From: Marinobacter similis
GTDB lineage: Bacteria; Pseudomonadota; Gammaproteobacteria; Pseudomonadales; Oleiphilaceae
DNA: 64,000 bases
Direction of reading: 5' to 3'
Assembly: GCF_000830985.1 (NCBI RefSeq)
Contig: NZ_CP007151.1
Location: forward strand, 2,604,001 to 2,668,000
Shown: piece by piece, positions 9,753-19,049 of the stretch
Numbering within the stretch: the stretch's first letter is position 1
Layout of the letters: each line of letters opens with the position of its first letter
Made by a program: the position numbers and the translations under genes
Notes under the pieces: model-generated
The model's input: only the letters and a program-made list of their open reading frames with translations
Databases searched by the model: none
Told to the model about the DNA's origin: nothing

Positions 9753-11560
9753 CCATATGAAGTCGTTGACCCGTTATAGTTTACTGTTATTGTTTCTGCT
9801 CCCTTCATTGACATTTTTTCATATCTGGCCACTGAATTCGGTGTTCTCAGATGGATTTACACTTTTTCTTGGGTGCCTCGTTTTCGTTTCAGTAATCTTC
9901 TTAAGAGGAAAAGATGGAAAGTTAGATTTTTCGAACTTTATTTTATACCCATTGATTCTTTGCGCCATTGGCGGGCTTTCTTTGCTCTGGGGTGGAGGAA
10001 TTGGGAACAGCACAATTTATTGGTCTGGTTTGATTCTCGCGGTTTCTGTGGGTTGGAGCATAGCGGTTTCATCAATGAGTGTCCCAGGGGGCCGAGAGGA
10101 TTATTGCTTGGAGCTGTCCAAGGCGGCTTTGTATGGAGTTCTTGCTTTCGCAATCATTTCGTTACTCTTGTATTACGGAATTGTCCAGCGTTTTCTGGGT
10201 TTGGAATTCGCCGATGGTTCAAGGTTGAGGGGAGCTTGGCGCCAGCCAAATCTCACCACGACGACGCTTTGGTTTGGGGTTGTCGCTACGGCGTTTTTAG
10301 CTGGTTCGGGTCTATCCAAAAAAAAGCAACTGATGTTGTTTGTTGTGTTTAGTGTGCCTTTGGCTTTGGCTGCATCTCGGCTTAACTACCCGTATATATG
10401 TTTAGCACTACTACTGGGGGGATTCATGTTTCGCTTGGGAACTGAGAATCAGAGAAAGCAAGGGCACAGTCTCCTTATCGGTGCAGCTTTGGTAATGATC
10501 TCCATGGTTATTACACCGATCATCTCTAATTCCCTTATTGATTATAAAAACGCTGCGGCTTCTCAAACAGATTCTTATGACCGGGTGTCTCTGCTTGAGA
10601 GAGAAGTGGTTGATTCGCCGCGTATAAGTGAGAGCTTGAAGATTTACAATCATCTTAAGAGCCGAAAAATTTCGCATATTATGTTCGGAGAGGGAGTTGG
10701 GAGGTATGGCTTCTTCTCTTTCGAAGCTCCTGTTATACATACGGAATATTTCAAGGAACAATCAACGTGGCTTCACTCTCACAATCTCTATTCAATGATT
10801 TTTGTAGAGCTTGGCCTGATCGGGCTTGTATTTGTTTTGGTTGCAACTTCTTAATTTCAAAAAAATTATTTTCTATAAAGGGAAGAAAAGAATTTGTTTT
10901 TTTATTTGGTATTTCAGTGCTTATTTTTGTGCATAGCATGGTGGAATTTCCATTGTGGTACCCGTGGTTTTTGTTTGTATTGATTGCGGTCATCACTCCG
11001 CTTTATCGTGTTCGCACACTGAGCCTTTCGTCGAAGAAGCTGATGCCTGCGCTTTCATTAGTGGTTTTAATTTCTTTTTCTGGTATGGCGGGTAATTTGG
11101 CAAACCAAGCCATAAGATCCTGTCCATCCAGAGTGAGGATAATCCAGACGAAGAGGATTATCGAACATTGGCTGTTTTGGGTAACGACCGCTTTCTAGGT
11201 CAATACGCAACGCTTGTCAGATACCGAAAGTTTGATCCTGAAATGATGAACTTTAATCTTCAATTGAGAGAGGTCGAGCGCATGCTGGAGTGGCGTCCTT
11301 TTGACCTTGTAGCGATGCGAAGATCGACCTTGCTGATTTTAGACAGTCAGTGGGAAGAGGCATGCGATATGGTTGAGATGATGGTTCAGCGGTATCCCAG
11401 ATCGGCGCCTATCATAATAGAAAAGGCGGTTTGGGTTGAGGGTGTTGATTCGACGCGCCTGGGGCAGCTGGCTGAGTGTGCAGATAGGGGGCTTTCCGTT
11501 TGGGGCAGGGATATCGCCTCTGTTGCTGAGGATAACAGAAGGAAGTTGAGAACAGATTAG
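9736..11560 (+). CDS. PglL-type O-oligosaccharyltransferase (two frameshifts)
   Basis: Starts at ATG 9736 (or 9757), overlapping the previous gene. N-terminal membrane segments, a PglL_A-like GAWRQPNLTTTTLW stretch, then the ligase motif WLHSHNLYSMIFVELGLIG and, in the next frame, MVEFPLWYPWFLF, both typical of PglL/TfpO proteins. A soluble C-terminal region (WRPFDLVAMRRSTLLI onward) resembles the Wzy_C_2 tail. The three pieces lie in different frames. One T near 10850 and one C near 11115 restore a protein of about 608 residues. The expected role is transfer of lipid-linked oligosaccharide to a pilin in the periplasm. The gene ends 73 bp before a second pilin gene. Confidence 0.75.
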
Positions 11561-11633
11561 TCAGTAAAGTTTTTGGCGCGATTTGTGCTGCTTTAGTATT
11601 TCTTCGGCAACATTTTTTCGGGCAGATGATGCA

Positions 11634-12086
11634 ATGATTTTGACTAAAGATCCAGAGGCAGGATTCACGCTTATAGAGCTGATGATAGTGGTGGCAATTA
11701 TCGGAATTCTGGCTGTTACTGCGATCCCATTTTATGGGAAATATGTCATGAAAACTCAAATAAATCGGGTGGTTGGGGAGGTGGGGGGGTATAGGTCTGC
11801 ATTCGAAAACCAGGTCCATCGCTCTGATACGGTTACTAACGCAGATCTTGGCTATGAGCCTTCGAAGTTAACCACGGGAAGCTTTTCTGTAGATATAGCA
11901 GTGGCAAATATTGACGGTTCTGGTCACATCGAAGTGACCATTGGCGGCGAGGCGCATCCAAAGATTAAAGGCGTCATAATCAGACTTCAGCGATCGCTTA
12001 TGGGTGAATGGCAGTGCCTAGTGGATCCGAGCGCTGCCTCTCTCTGGCAGGCCGATTATATGCCCAAAGGATGCAGCGAAGTTTGA
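11634..12086 (+). CDS. Second type IV pilin-like protein
   Basis: The ATG at 11634 gives a 10-residue leader ending EAG, then [22 protein letters not shown] with the Glu5 needed for assembly. The globular part ends with a Cys pair (WQCLVDP and PKGCSEV), and total length is 150 residues, like a major pilin. It is clearly diverged from PilA outside the N-terminal helix. No strong promoter or ribosome site was seen, so it is probably expressed with the upstream transferase. It may be an alternative pilin, a minor pilin or a silent cassette. It ends 1 bp from the stop of the convergent nuclease gene. Confidence 0.85.
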   Translation: MILTKDPEAGFTLIELMIVVAIIGILAVTAIPFYGKYVMKTQINRVVGEVGGYRSAFENQVHRSDTVTNADLGYEPSKLTTGSFSVDIAVANIDGSGHIEVTIGGEAHPKIKGVIIRLQRSLMGEWQCLVDPSAASLWQADYMPKGCSEV

Positions 12087-12087
12087 T

Positions 12088-13448
12088 CTAAATTTCCACC
12101 TCCTCAAACAACTCCGGCACCTTAGTTTCCCAGCCAAAATTATCCCGAAGCCTTTTACGCATTACGTCACTTGCGAGCATCTCTCCGTGAGTGACGTAGA
12201 CCTTAGCCGGCTCGAGTGAACCCTGCCTCAGCCAATCCAGAATCTCGTTGTAATCCCCGTGGGCTGAGAGCGAATCCAGATTGTGGATCTCGGCTTTAAC
12301 TGGCCAGTATTTGCATGAATCTTCACAGATTCCGCGCCATTGACGAGCGCATCCCCGCGCGTTCCCGGTGCCTGGAAGCCAGCAAACACGACGCTGTTTC
12401 TTTCATTGGGAAGAAGTGTTTTAAGGTGGTGTAGCACCCGCCCACCACTGGCCATGCCGCTGGCTGAAATAATCACGCAGGGATAACGTGCGGCATCCAG
12501 CTCGATAGATTCCTCTACCTTCCGAACAAACGTGGTGTTTTCATCAATCGTTCCACATTGTTCTGCGGTGAGCTTATGTTCCTTGTGGTGCCGGCAAAAG
12601 ATCTCCGTGGCCTTAATTGCCATCGGGCTGTTGAGGTACACAGGCAACTTGGGAATGCGGCCTTCGCCCATGATCTTGTGAATCACGTAAAGCAGCATCT
12701 GAGCGCGGCCTACCGCAAACGCTGGAATTAAAACTATTCCGCCCCGGCCAGCAGTCCGTTTGATGATGGTGGCCAGCTCGGTTTCCGGGTCAACCTCACT
12801 GTGCAGCCGATCACCGTAGGTAGACTCACACACCAGTACGTCGGCCTTCTGAATTGGCTCTGGCGGCCGCATGATGATGTCGTTTTGCCTGCCCACATCG
12901 CCGCTGAATACGACCGTTCTATCGGCAGCCTTGTGGTGAACATGAACGCAGGATGACCCTAGGATGTGTCCCGCAGGAGTAAACGTGACATGGAATCCTT
13001 TTACCGGCTCAAACGTTTCATGGTAGTGCAGCGACTGAAAATGCTTGAGAGCCTCCCAGGCGTCTTTTTCGGTAAAGAGAGGTTCGGGTTTCGCGTGTTT
13101 CGAGAACTTTTTACGGAACGCATACTTGGCGTCTTCTTCTTGGAGAAAGCCAGCGTCGGGCAGCAGAACCTTGCACAGTTCATGGGTGCCTTTGGTGCAG
13201 TAAATTGTGCCTTTAAAGCCGTTCTTCACCAAGGCCGGAAGATAGCCGGAGTGATCAATGTGGGCGTGCGTTAGCACTACGGAGTCGATGGTATGCGGAT
13301 CTACGGGAAACGGGGCCCAATTCCGTCGGCGCAGGGTTTTTACGCCCTGGTACATGCCACAGTCCACGAGTAATCGGTGCTTGTCGTCCGAGAGCAAATA
13401 GCGGGAACCGGTCACCGTTCCTGTGCCACCAAGGAAACGAAGCTTCAC
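12088..13448 (-). CDS. Metallo-beta-lactamase/beta-CASP RNA nuclease (frameshift near the 3' end)
   Basis: The N-terminus GGTGTVTGSRYLL and the zinc motif THAHIDHSG (HxHxDH) identify the CPSF73/beta-CASP group of mRNA-processing nucleases. Further zinc ligands are in PAGHILGSS and FSGDVG, and the beta-CASP region has SPMAIKAT and SASGMASGGR. The first frame loses homology at about 12315. Adding one G (CAT GGC AAA) restores YWPVKAEI, LSAHGDYNEIL and VTHGE, the final motifs of the family, with stop at 12088. Full length is about 453 residues. A cytoplasmic RNA substrate is expected; the specific target is unknown. Confidence 0.88.
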
Positions 13449-13564
13449 GATGGGATCCTTTTTTTCAATCGATGATACTATGAGCTTAGAAAATTGGCGG
13501 CAGATGAAAAGCTCATTTGACCGAAAATTGATCCCGAATTGACCTGACGCAGGAATCCAGTTGC

Positions 13565-14340
13565 ATGCAATACAGCTCCATGCTTTCGGACGTCATCAAA
13601 ATTGCTGACCAGGCCAGCGAGAAAGTCATGCACATCTATCAGTCAGACTTCAAGGTGAGCTACAAGGCTGACGATTCGCCCATCACAGCAGCAGACACGG
13701 CGGCTCATGACATCATCGTTCGCGGTCTGCGCATTATTAATCGCGACATTCCCGTGCTTTCGGAGGAGGGCAAAGACAACGCCTGGGAGGAGCGAAAGCA
13801 CTGGCGCAGATTCTGGCTGGTCGACCCGATTGATGGCACGAGAGATTTTACCCAGCGCACTGGAGAATTCACGGTCAACATTGCCCTGATTGAGGATGGT
13901 GAACCAATCATGGGAGTGGTCATTGCGCCGGCCCTGAAAGAGGCTTTTTGGGGTTTGGTAGGAGAGGGAGCCTACAAGCGTGATCGCACGGGCAAAGTTC
14001 ACAGAGTTCAGGTGGCGCAGCCAAGGATGTAAAGCGCGTGGTGGCCAGCAAGAATCACCTCAATCCTGAGACCAGGACGTTTATCGATCAACTCGGCGAG
14101 CACGAGTTGGTGCAGGCCGGCAGTTCGCTGAAGTTCTGCCGCATTGCCGAGGGCCATGCCGACATTTACCCGCGTATGGGACCAACTTGCGAGTGGGACA
14201 CGGGCGCGGCTCAGGCCGTGCTGGTCGCGGCCGGTGGAAAGGTTCGAACTGTCGACGGCAGGCCACTGAAATACGGCAAGAAAGATGTATTAAACCCATA
14301 TTTCATTGCAGCAGGAAACTGGTATAGTCCTCGCCTATGA
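13565..14340 (+). CDS. cysQ: 3'(2'),5'-bisphosphate nucleotidase CysQ (one frameshift)
   Basis: CysQ hydrolyses PAP, the by-product of sulfate assimilation, to AMP. The inositol-monophosphatase fold motifs are visible: SEEGK (Glu metal ligand), WLVDPIDGTRDF and, in the second frame, WDTGAAQAVLVAAGG. The first frame ends with a stop at 14032; the adjacent frame continues AAKDVKRVVASKNHLN. A single base missing just before 14017 accounts for this. Full length is about 258 residues, the usual size. Its last four bases overlap the rfaH start. Confidence 0.9.
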
Positions 14341-14822
14341 CATGGTACGCACTGCAGCACAAACCCGCTCAGGGCAATCGCGCTCTGACACATCTTCAGA
14401 ATCAGGGCATTGCCTGTTTCTACCCGAACATCATCGTAGAGAACATTAAGGCCGGCAAGCGGACTAAAAAGCTTGAGCCGCTGTTTCCCGGTTATCTTTT
14501 CGTGAACCTGGAGCAAACCGATCCTCTGTGGGCAAAGCTTCGCTCCACCCGCGGCATCCAGAGAGTTGTGAGCTTCGCGGGTAAGCCGGCTCCGATCAGT
14601 GGCGAGGTCATCCAGCACATCAAAGACAGCCTTGAGTCGGTTGCAGAGCGGGGCGGTATCAAGCCCGGCAAGACCGTACAGCTGCATGAAGGGCCGTTTG
14701 AGGGAATCAGCGCCATCTTTCATGCCTATGACGGGGAGACGCGCGCAATTGTGCTGATTAACTTTATGCAGAAGCAGCAGTCCGTGTCAGTTCCCGTTTC
14801 TGCTATAAAATCAGATAGATAA
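14337..14822 (+). CDS. rfaH: Transcription antitermination factor RfaH (NusG paralogue)
   Basis: 161 residues, the size of RfaH. It starts MTWYALQHKPAQGNRALTHL, has the NGN-domain features PLFPGYLFVNL and STRGIQRVVSF, and a KOW-like C-terminal domain with GPFEGISAIF. RfaH binds RNA polymerase paused at an ops element and suppresses termination over long surface-polysaccharide operons. It is translationally coupled to cysQ (ATGA overlap). A perfect ops element lies 5.5 kb downstream at the start of polysaccharide locus 1, which makes the functional link convincing. Distinction from NusG rests on size, sequence and the ops context. Confidence 0.9.
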   Translation: MTWYALQHKPAQGNRALTHLQNQGIACFYPNIIVENIKAGKRTKKLEPLFPGYLFVNLEQTDPLWAKLRSTRGIQRVVSFAGKPAPISGEVIQHIKDSLESVAERGGIKPGKTVQLHEGPFEGISAIFHAYDGETRAIVLINFMQKQQSVSVPVSAIKSDR

Positions 14823-14849
14823 AATCTCATAGTTTACTAAGTTTTACAT

Positions 14850-14888
14850 TGTAACTATTGCGGCGACATGACCATGCTGTAACTATTG
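14850..14888 (+). repeat. Two 11-bp direct repeats upstream of the lipoprotein operon
   Basis: TGTAACTATTG occurs at 14850-14860 and again at 14878-14888, 28 bp apart (close to three helical turns) and 44-70 bp before the first lipoprotein gene. This arrangement suits a dimeric regulator or two bound protomers. No known box was recognised, and the regulator is not identifiable here. Confidence 0.45.
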
Positions 14889-14931
14889 GCTCCGAAATTT
14901 TCATGGACGTTAGTTATAGCAAGGAGTCGCC

Positions 14932-15162
14932 GTGTCTTACTGCCGTTTTTACCCTATTGCGTTTCTGCTCCTGCTCTCCGCGTGTTCCGAAAGCCCCGAA
15001 TCCGCTATTGACGATATTGCTGACCAAAGCAAAGACCTCGTTCAGAGTGCTCGCGATCTGGCCGATGATGCTTCCGAGCGCGTCGCTGAGGAGCTTGATA
15101 ATGCCAAGGATACTGCCTCCGAGAGAGTCTCCAAGGCCGTTGATGAGCTGAAGGGGCACTGA
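14932..15162 (+). CDS. Small lipoprotein with amphipathic helix
   Basis: 76 residues from a GTG start with AAGGAG 5 bp upstream. The lipobox LLSAC is at about residues 14-18, followed by an acidic, Ala-rich segment (residues 25-72) with heptad-like SARDLADDASERVAEEL spacing, likely one long amphipathic or coiled-coil helix. It is probably anchored in the outer membrane. First gene of a tightly packed operon; the next gene starts 2 bp after its stop. No specific function is recognised. Confidence 0.7.
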   Translation: MSYCRFYPIAFLLLLSACSESPESAIDDIADQSKDLVQSARDLADDASERVAEELDNAKDTASERVSKAVDELKGH

Positions 15163-15164
15163 CG

Positions 15165-15922
15165 ATGAGCGATGCAGGGGAGCGGGGTCCCGACACTCCC
15201 AAAGCTGCTTTCGCCAAAAAATGGTGACCTGGGTGGCAGCACTATCGTTGCCTGTGATCGCCCTCGGAAACTTCTCTGAAGCGGTGATGATTGTTGAGGA
15301 CAGCGTAGACAGAGTCGTCTCCAGGTTCACCAATCTGCCCGAATACGAAGATCTCTCCTATCTTCGCGCTGGAATTGATCGAGGCTACGCTCGTGAGATC
15401 TTCGGTATGCCTCAGGTAACCAAAGATCTCGGGGCAGGCCAAAGCGCCGAATACTATTTCCACAAAAAGTATCTGCTTACCCTCTTGGTTCAATCAGGGG
15501 AAGTAACCGCCTTTACCGTGATCAGCCTGCAAGATGGGTTTGCTCCGCAGGTATTCGAGGGCTGGGGTGGACCGCTTGGCGAGTTCACCTTCGCGGAGAT
15601 GAAGGGCATGCCAGGGGCTTTCCTTGTGGACTGGACCAAAAACAGCGCCTTATACCTCGAACTGGTTAACCTTGGCGGCGGCTCCCTTAATCAAAAGGCA
15701 TATGCAGGCTGGGTGAACTATGGCTCGGGCATGGAGACTGCCGGTTTAAGCGCGCTCTACAAAAGTGTGCTGACGGGCGAAGCCACAGAGAACAACCGAA
15801 ACCAGGTTCGTGCTGAAGTGCGCCCGAACCTCTTCGGCTGGGGCCGCCTTAGCCTTACTGATATCCGAAATTCCATCCTTAGCCCGACAGATCTTGGGCA
15901 TTACCTGTCCGCTTACCAGTAA
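15165..15922 (+). CDS. Uncharacterised membrane-anchored protein, ETEC_3214-like (one frameshift)
   Basis: The ATG at 15165 opens a charged 20-residue segment that runs into a stop. One extra G at the TGG (15222) makes it continuous with a membrane segment (VTWVAALSLPVIALGNF) and a soluble domain of about 210 residues. That domain (AREIFGMPQV, AEYYFHKKYLLTLLV, ILSPTDLGHYL) reminds me of proteins annotated with an ETEC_3214 domain, but I hold this only loosely. Topology suggests cytoplasmic N-terminus, one TM and a periplasmic body. It is inside the lipoprotein/MltC operon, so an envelope role is likely. Confidence 0.55.
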
Positions 15923-15949
15923 CAACACCAAAATCGCGAGGAGTGCGAA

Positions 15950-16537
15950 ATGACTCGAATAACCCTAAAACTTATGACGGCGGCCTTCACGGCCGGATTG
16001 CTGGCCGGTTGTGCCGGCAATGCCCCTTCCGAACAACAAAGCTCCACCAGCGGTTTGCCTGCGTGGGTCATAACCCCGGGCAAGCTGGTTCCTGAGGGCG
16101 CCATGGCCGCGACTGAGTGTGTGCCGGCAAACGCAAGCATGAGCATTCTCAAATCCAAGTCCACAGCTCTTGCCCGAGCCACCCTGGCGCAGCAAATTCA
16201 AGTAAGCGTTCAAGCCATGGAAAAAACCTACCAGGATCAAACGGAAAACGGCGCTGAGTCGGCTTCCGGTTCGACCTTCTCCAGCGTTTCCAAGCAAGTT
16301 ACGGATCAGATGCTAAACGGCGCGATTTTGGAGCGCGTTGATTACATTCCGGGTACGGGTGAAACCACTCGGTTCTGCAGCATGGTCGTAATGGCTCCGG
16401 AGCAGAATCGCAAGATTTTCGAGCAAATTATTGATCGCTCCAATCGCCAAATGTCGCCAGACAACGAAGCGCTGCTGTACCAGGAGTTTCGGGCTAAGCG
16501 AGCCGCCGAGGAACTGGACGACGCTCTGGGAGGTTAA
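15950..16537 (+). CDS. LPP20-like outer-membrane lipoprotein
   Basis: 195 residues with a signal peptide and lipobox LLAGC (Cys near residue 21). The mature part contains AWVITPGK near its start and ALARATLAQQIQVSVQAMEKTY, the pattern of LPP20/FlgP-type lipoproteins (a helix with repeated Ala residues followed by a beta domain). The SGAL-type catalytic features of an enzyme are absent. A second LPP20-like protein is encoded two genes downstream. A ribosome site GAGGAG lies 8 bp before the ATG. Confidence 0.65.
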   Translation: MTRITLKLMTAAFTAGLLAGCAGNAPSEQQSSTSGLPAWVITPGKLVPEGAMAATECVPANASMSILKSKSTALARATLAQQIQVSVQAMEKTYQDQTENGAESASGSTFSSVSKQVTDQMLNGAILERVDYIPGTGETTRFCSMVVMAPEQNRKIFEQIIDRSNRQMSPDNEALLYQEFRAKRAAEELDDALGG

Positions 16538-16540
16538 CGA

Positions 16541-18006
16541 ATGAGTCGTCTTCGTTTTGCATTATCGGTGATCGTGTTGGCTTGGCCGGGTTTGGTCTCC
16601 GCTCAGAACCTGAGCACTACGGAGGCGGGCAGCAACCATTACACTGGGAGCTCAGGGTTTGAGGATTTCAAGAAAAACCGTCGGGAAGGCTTCACAAGCT
16701 ACAAGGCACAAGTTCAGGAGGAGTTCCAGCAGTTCGCCAAACTCCATGATCAGGTGACCGCGCGGTACGAGAAGCGCATTTCAGATGTGTGGGCCGATCC
16801 CGAGCAATCCTCAAAAACGCGGTGGGTGCATTACGAAGACGACTATCGGATAAAACGGGTAGTGGACTTTGAGCGTCAAAAGATTGTCTGGTCCACACCC
16901 GAGAACCAGCTTGGGACCGTTGGGTTCACCAAAAACAATGCGCGTCAGATGCTGCAGGCATTGATGGCTATGACCCGTCGGGACGCCTTTGAGCAAGATG
17001 AAGTTGCCAGCGAAGTTGAAGAGAAAAGTCTTGGGCAGTTTAAGCACCTGGAAACAGCGACTCTGGATGATGCTAGCCCCGTGTTGCCGGCCTATCTGTT
17101 CGGTGAAGGGCGAGTGGCTGAATCACGATGGACCAGTGCCGTCGAGGCAATGCTCTCGGCAGGCGAAAAAGTCGCCAATAGTCAGAATGGCCAGGCGGTT
17201 GTCAGCTGGGTATTTCCGCTGACCTCGGGAGAGCCAGATAAGACGATGGAAGTGCCGAAACCAAAGCCTACGCCAGCCAAGCGCCCGCCTCAAAAGCGTC
17301 CGCGCCCGTCGAAATGAAAAAACGGCCAGCGGAAAAAATTCCGTCCGAACGCCTGGCAGTTGCAAAGTCAGTTCAGGCGGAGCCAAGTGTCCAGCCCGAA
17401 CCAAATGTAGATGTCTGGAGTACCCGTGTGATTGAACCGGCGCAGCATGAGCAGTTGCCTGCTCGCGCAAGGCCATTCATTGCGGCTGTGAACAAAGAAA
17501 ACAGCGAATTTGGACTGTCCGCTGAACTGCTTCTGGCCATCATCGAAACCGAATCAGCCTTCAACCCCATGGCGAAATCGTCGATTCCAGCGTTTGGGTT
17601 GATGCAAATTGTGCCCGCCAGCGCGGGCCAGGATGCCACCGAAAAACTGTTCGGAAAGCCCAGGCTGCTTGCGCCGTCTTACCTCTACAACGCCGATAAC
17701 AACATTCGGGTGGGGGCTGCCTATTTTAACATTTTGTACTACCGCTATTTCAAAGGCATAGAAAACCCGGTTTCGCGGCTCTATTGCGCAATCGCAGCCT
17801 ACAATACTGGGCCGGGCAATGTTTCGTTGGCGCTCACCGGTGAAAAGATGCGGTTGCGCCCGGCCATCGCTATTGCCAACAAAATGACCTCAAGCCAAGT
17901 TTACGAACACCTGCTCCAAAACCTGCCCTATGAGGAAACGATCAACTACCTGCAGAAGGTGAATGCTCGCCTGGGCAATTACACAGAGGCCTTGAGCAAT
18001 GGCTGA
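16541..18006 (+). CDS. MltC-like lytic murein transglycosylase (one frameshift)
   Basis: The first frame (16541-17317) has a signal peptide (WPGLVSAQ) and the MltC N-terminal domain (DUF3393 type) with DYRIKRVVDFERQKIVW. The second frame (to 18006) carries the SLT catalytic domain: AIIETESAFNPMAKS with the catalytic Glu, FGLMQIVP and AAYNTGPGNV. Adding one A in the run at 17302 (CAA AAA GCG) fuses both parts through a Pro/Lys-rich linker, giving a normal MltC architecture of about 488 residues. Unlike E. coli MltC it shows no lipobox, so it would be a soluble periplasmic enzyme. It cleaves peptidoglycan glycan strands to 1,6-anhydro ends. Confidence 0.8.
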
Positions 18007-19003
18007 TCGTCAGTGGCAAGTCGTTTTTCAGGTGGCATTGTTTCTCCCGATCCTGTTCCTGGCCGGGTGCGCCGCTAAGGGTGTGGGTCAGCTGCCAGAG
18101 TGGGTGCTCAATCCGCCGGCAGATAATGCTGTCTCCCTGTATGGGGTGGGTGAAGGCGCAGCGCTGCGCACTGCTCGAGACGATGCCCTGGCGGTGATTG
18201 CCGGAAAGCTTGAAACCCGGGTGACCTCGGATGTGCTCACGGAAACCCGGTTGGCAAATGGCCAGGAAGTGTCTAGCACCCGCAACACAGTGCGAACCAC
18301 CACTGAGGCCTTGGCCCTTTCCGAGTACCAAACCGAAAACAGTGCTCAAGTAGGCAACAGGCTATTCCTTTTGCTGTCAATGAAGCGACAGGCGTTGGTG
18401 ACCTCCATCCTGAACGACCTGGATCGTTTGGATAACGACATTGAGGCCCGGCTTTCTGACAGCGACAACAGCTCAACTCTGAAGCGCCTGTATCGGCTGG
18501 TACTGGCGAAATCCCTCATCGCCGAAGCCCTTGACAAAGCCTTCCTGGCGCAATCTGCAAGCCAGAACAGTAGCCTCCGAGAGCATCGGGTTGCCCGTTA
18601 CCAAGAGCTGCTGGCTGAGCGTGAGCGGCTGCAGCAAAACCTGACGCTGGCTGTGTCCTGGGACAGGTACACCCCCGAGATCGGAGAGCGCGTCCTTACT
18701 ATGCTGCTTGAACTCGGGCTGCACGCCGAGGCAGGGCGGTCCGGGGCTCACTATGACGGTCGAATCGTCATCTCCGGCGCCCCGACCAAGCGGGAAATAT
18801 TCGACGAATACCACGTCCAGCTGCATACCGTTGTGGCCCTGGAAGACAGCCGGGGCAGTGAAATTTCCTCGGCCCGCTACCAGGCAGCCGCAAGCTCACT
18901 GTCGGATCACGAGTCGGCGCGGAAAACCGCAAACCGCCAAATTGCCGACGAGGTGAAAGGGCGAGGCGTATGGCGTGCTCTAAACATGCACAAAGGGACG
19001 TGA
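17999..19003 (+). CDS. LPP20-family lipoprotein, long form
   Basis: 334 residues with lipobox LFLAGC (Cys near residue 24). The mature start QLPEWVLNPPADNAVSLYGVGEG and the following AALRTARDDALAVIAGKL are typical of LPP20 lipoproteins. The second half (from about residue 150) is helical and then has a beta-rich end; I do not recognise it. It overlaps the transglycosylase gene by 8 bp, so the two are translationally coupled and probably cooperate at the outer membrane/peptidoglycan interface. Confidence 0.7.
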   Translation: MADRQWQVVFQVALFLPILFLAGCAAKGVGQLPEWVLNPPADNAVSLYGVGEGAALRTARDDALAVIAGKLETRVTSDVLTETRLANGQEVSSTRNTVRTTTEALALSEYQTENSAQVGNRLFLLLSMKRQALVTSILNDLDRLDNDIEARLSDSDNSSTLKRLYRLVLAKSLIAEALDKAFLAQSASQNSSLREHRVARYQELLAERERLQQNLTLAVSWDRYTPEIGERVLTMLLELGLHAEAGRSGAHYDGRIVISGAPTKREIFDEYHVQLHTVVALEDSRGSEISSARYQAAASSLSDHESARKTANRQIADEVKGRGVWRALNMHKGT

Positions 19004-19049
19004 TGTTGAGTCGTCACGAGTCTTGTTAAAACCAAAAGGAGAAATCTAG

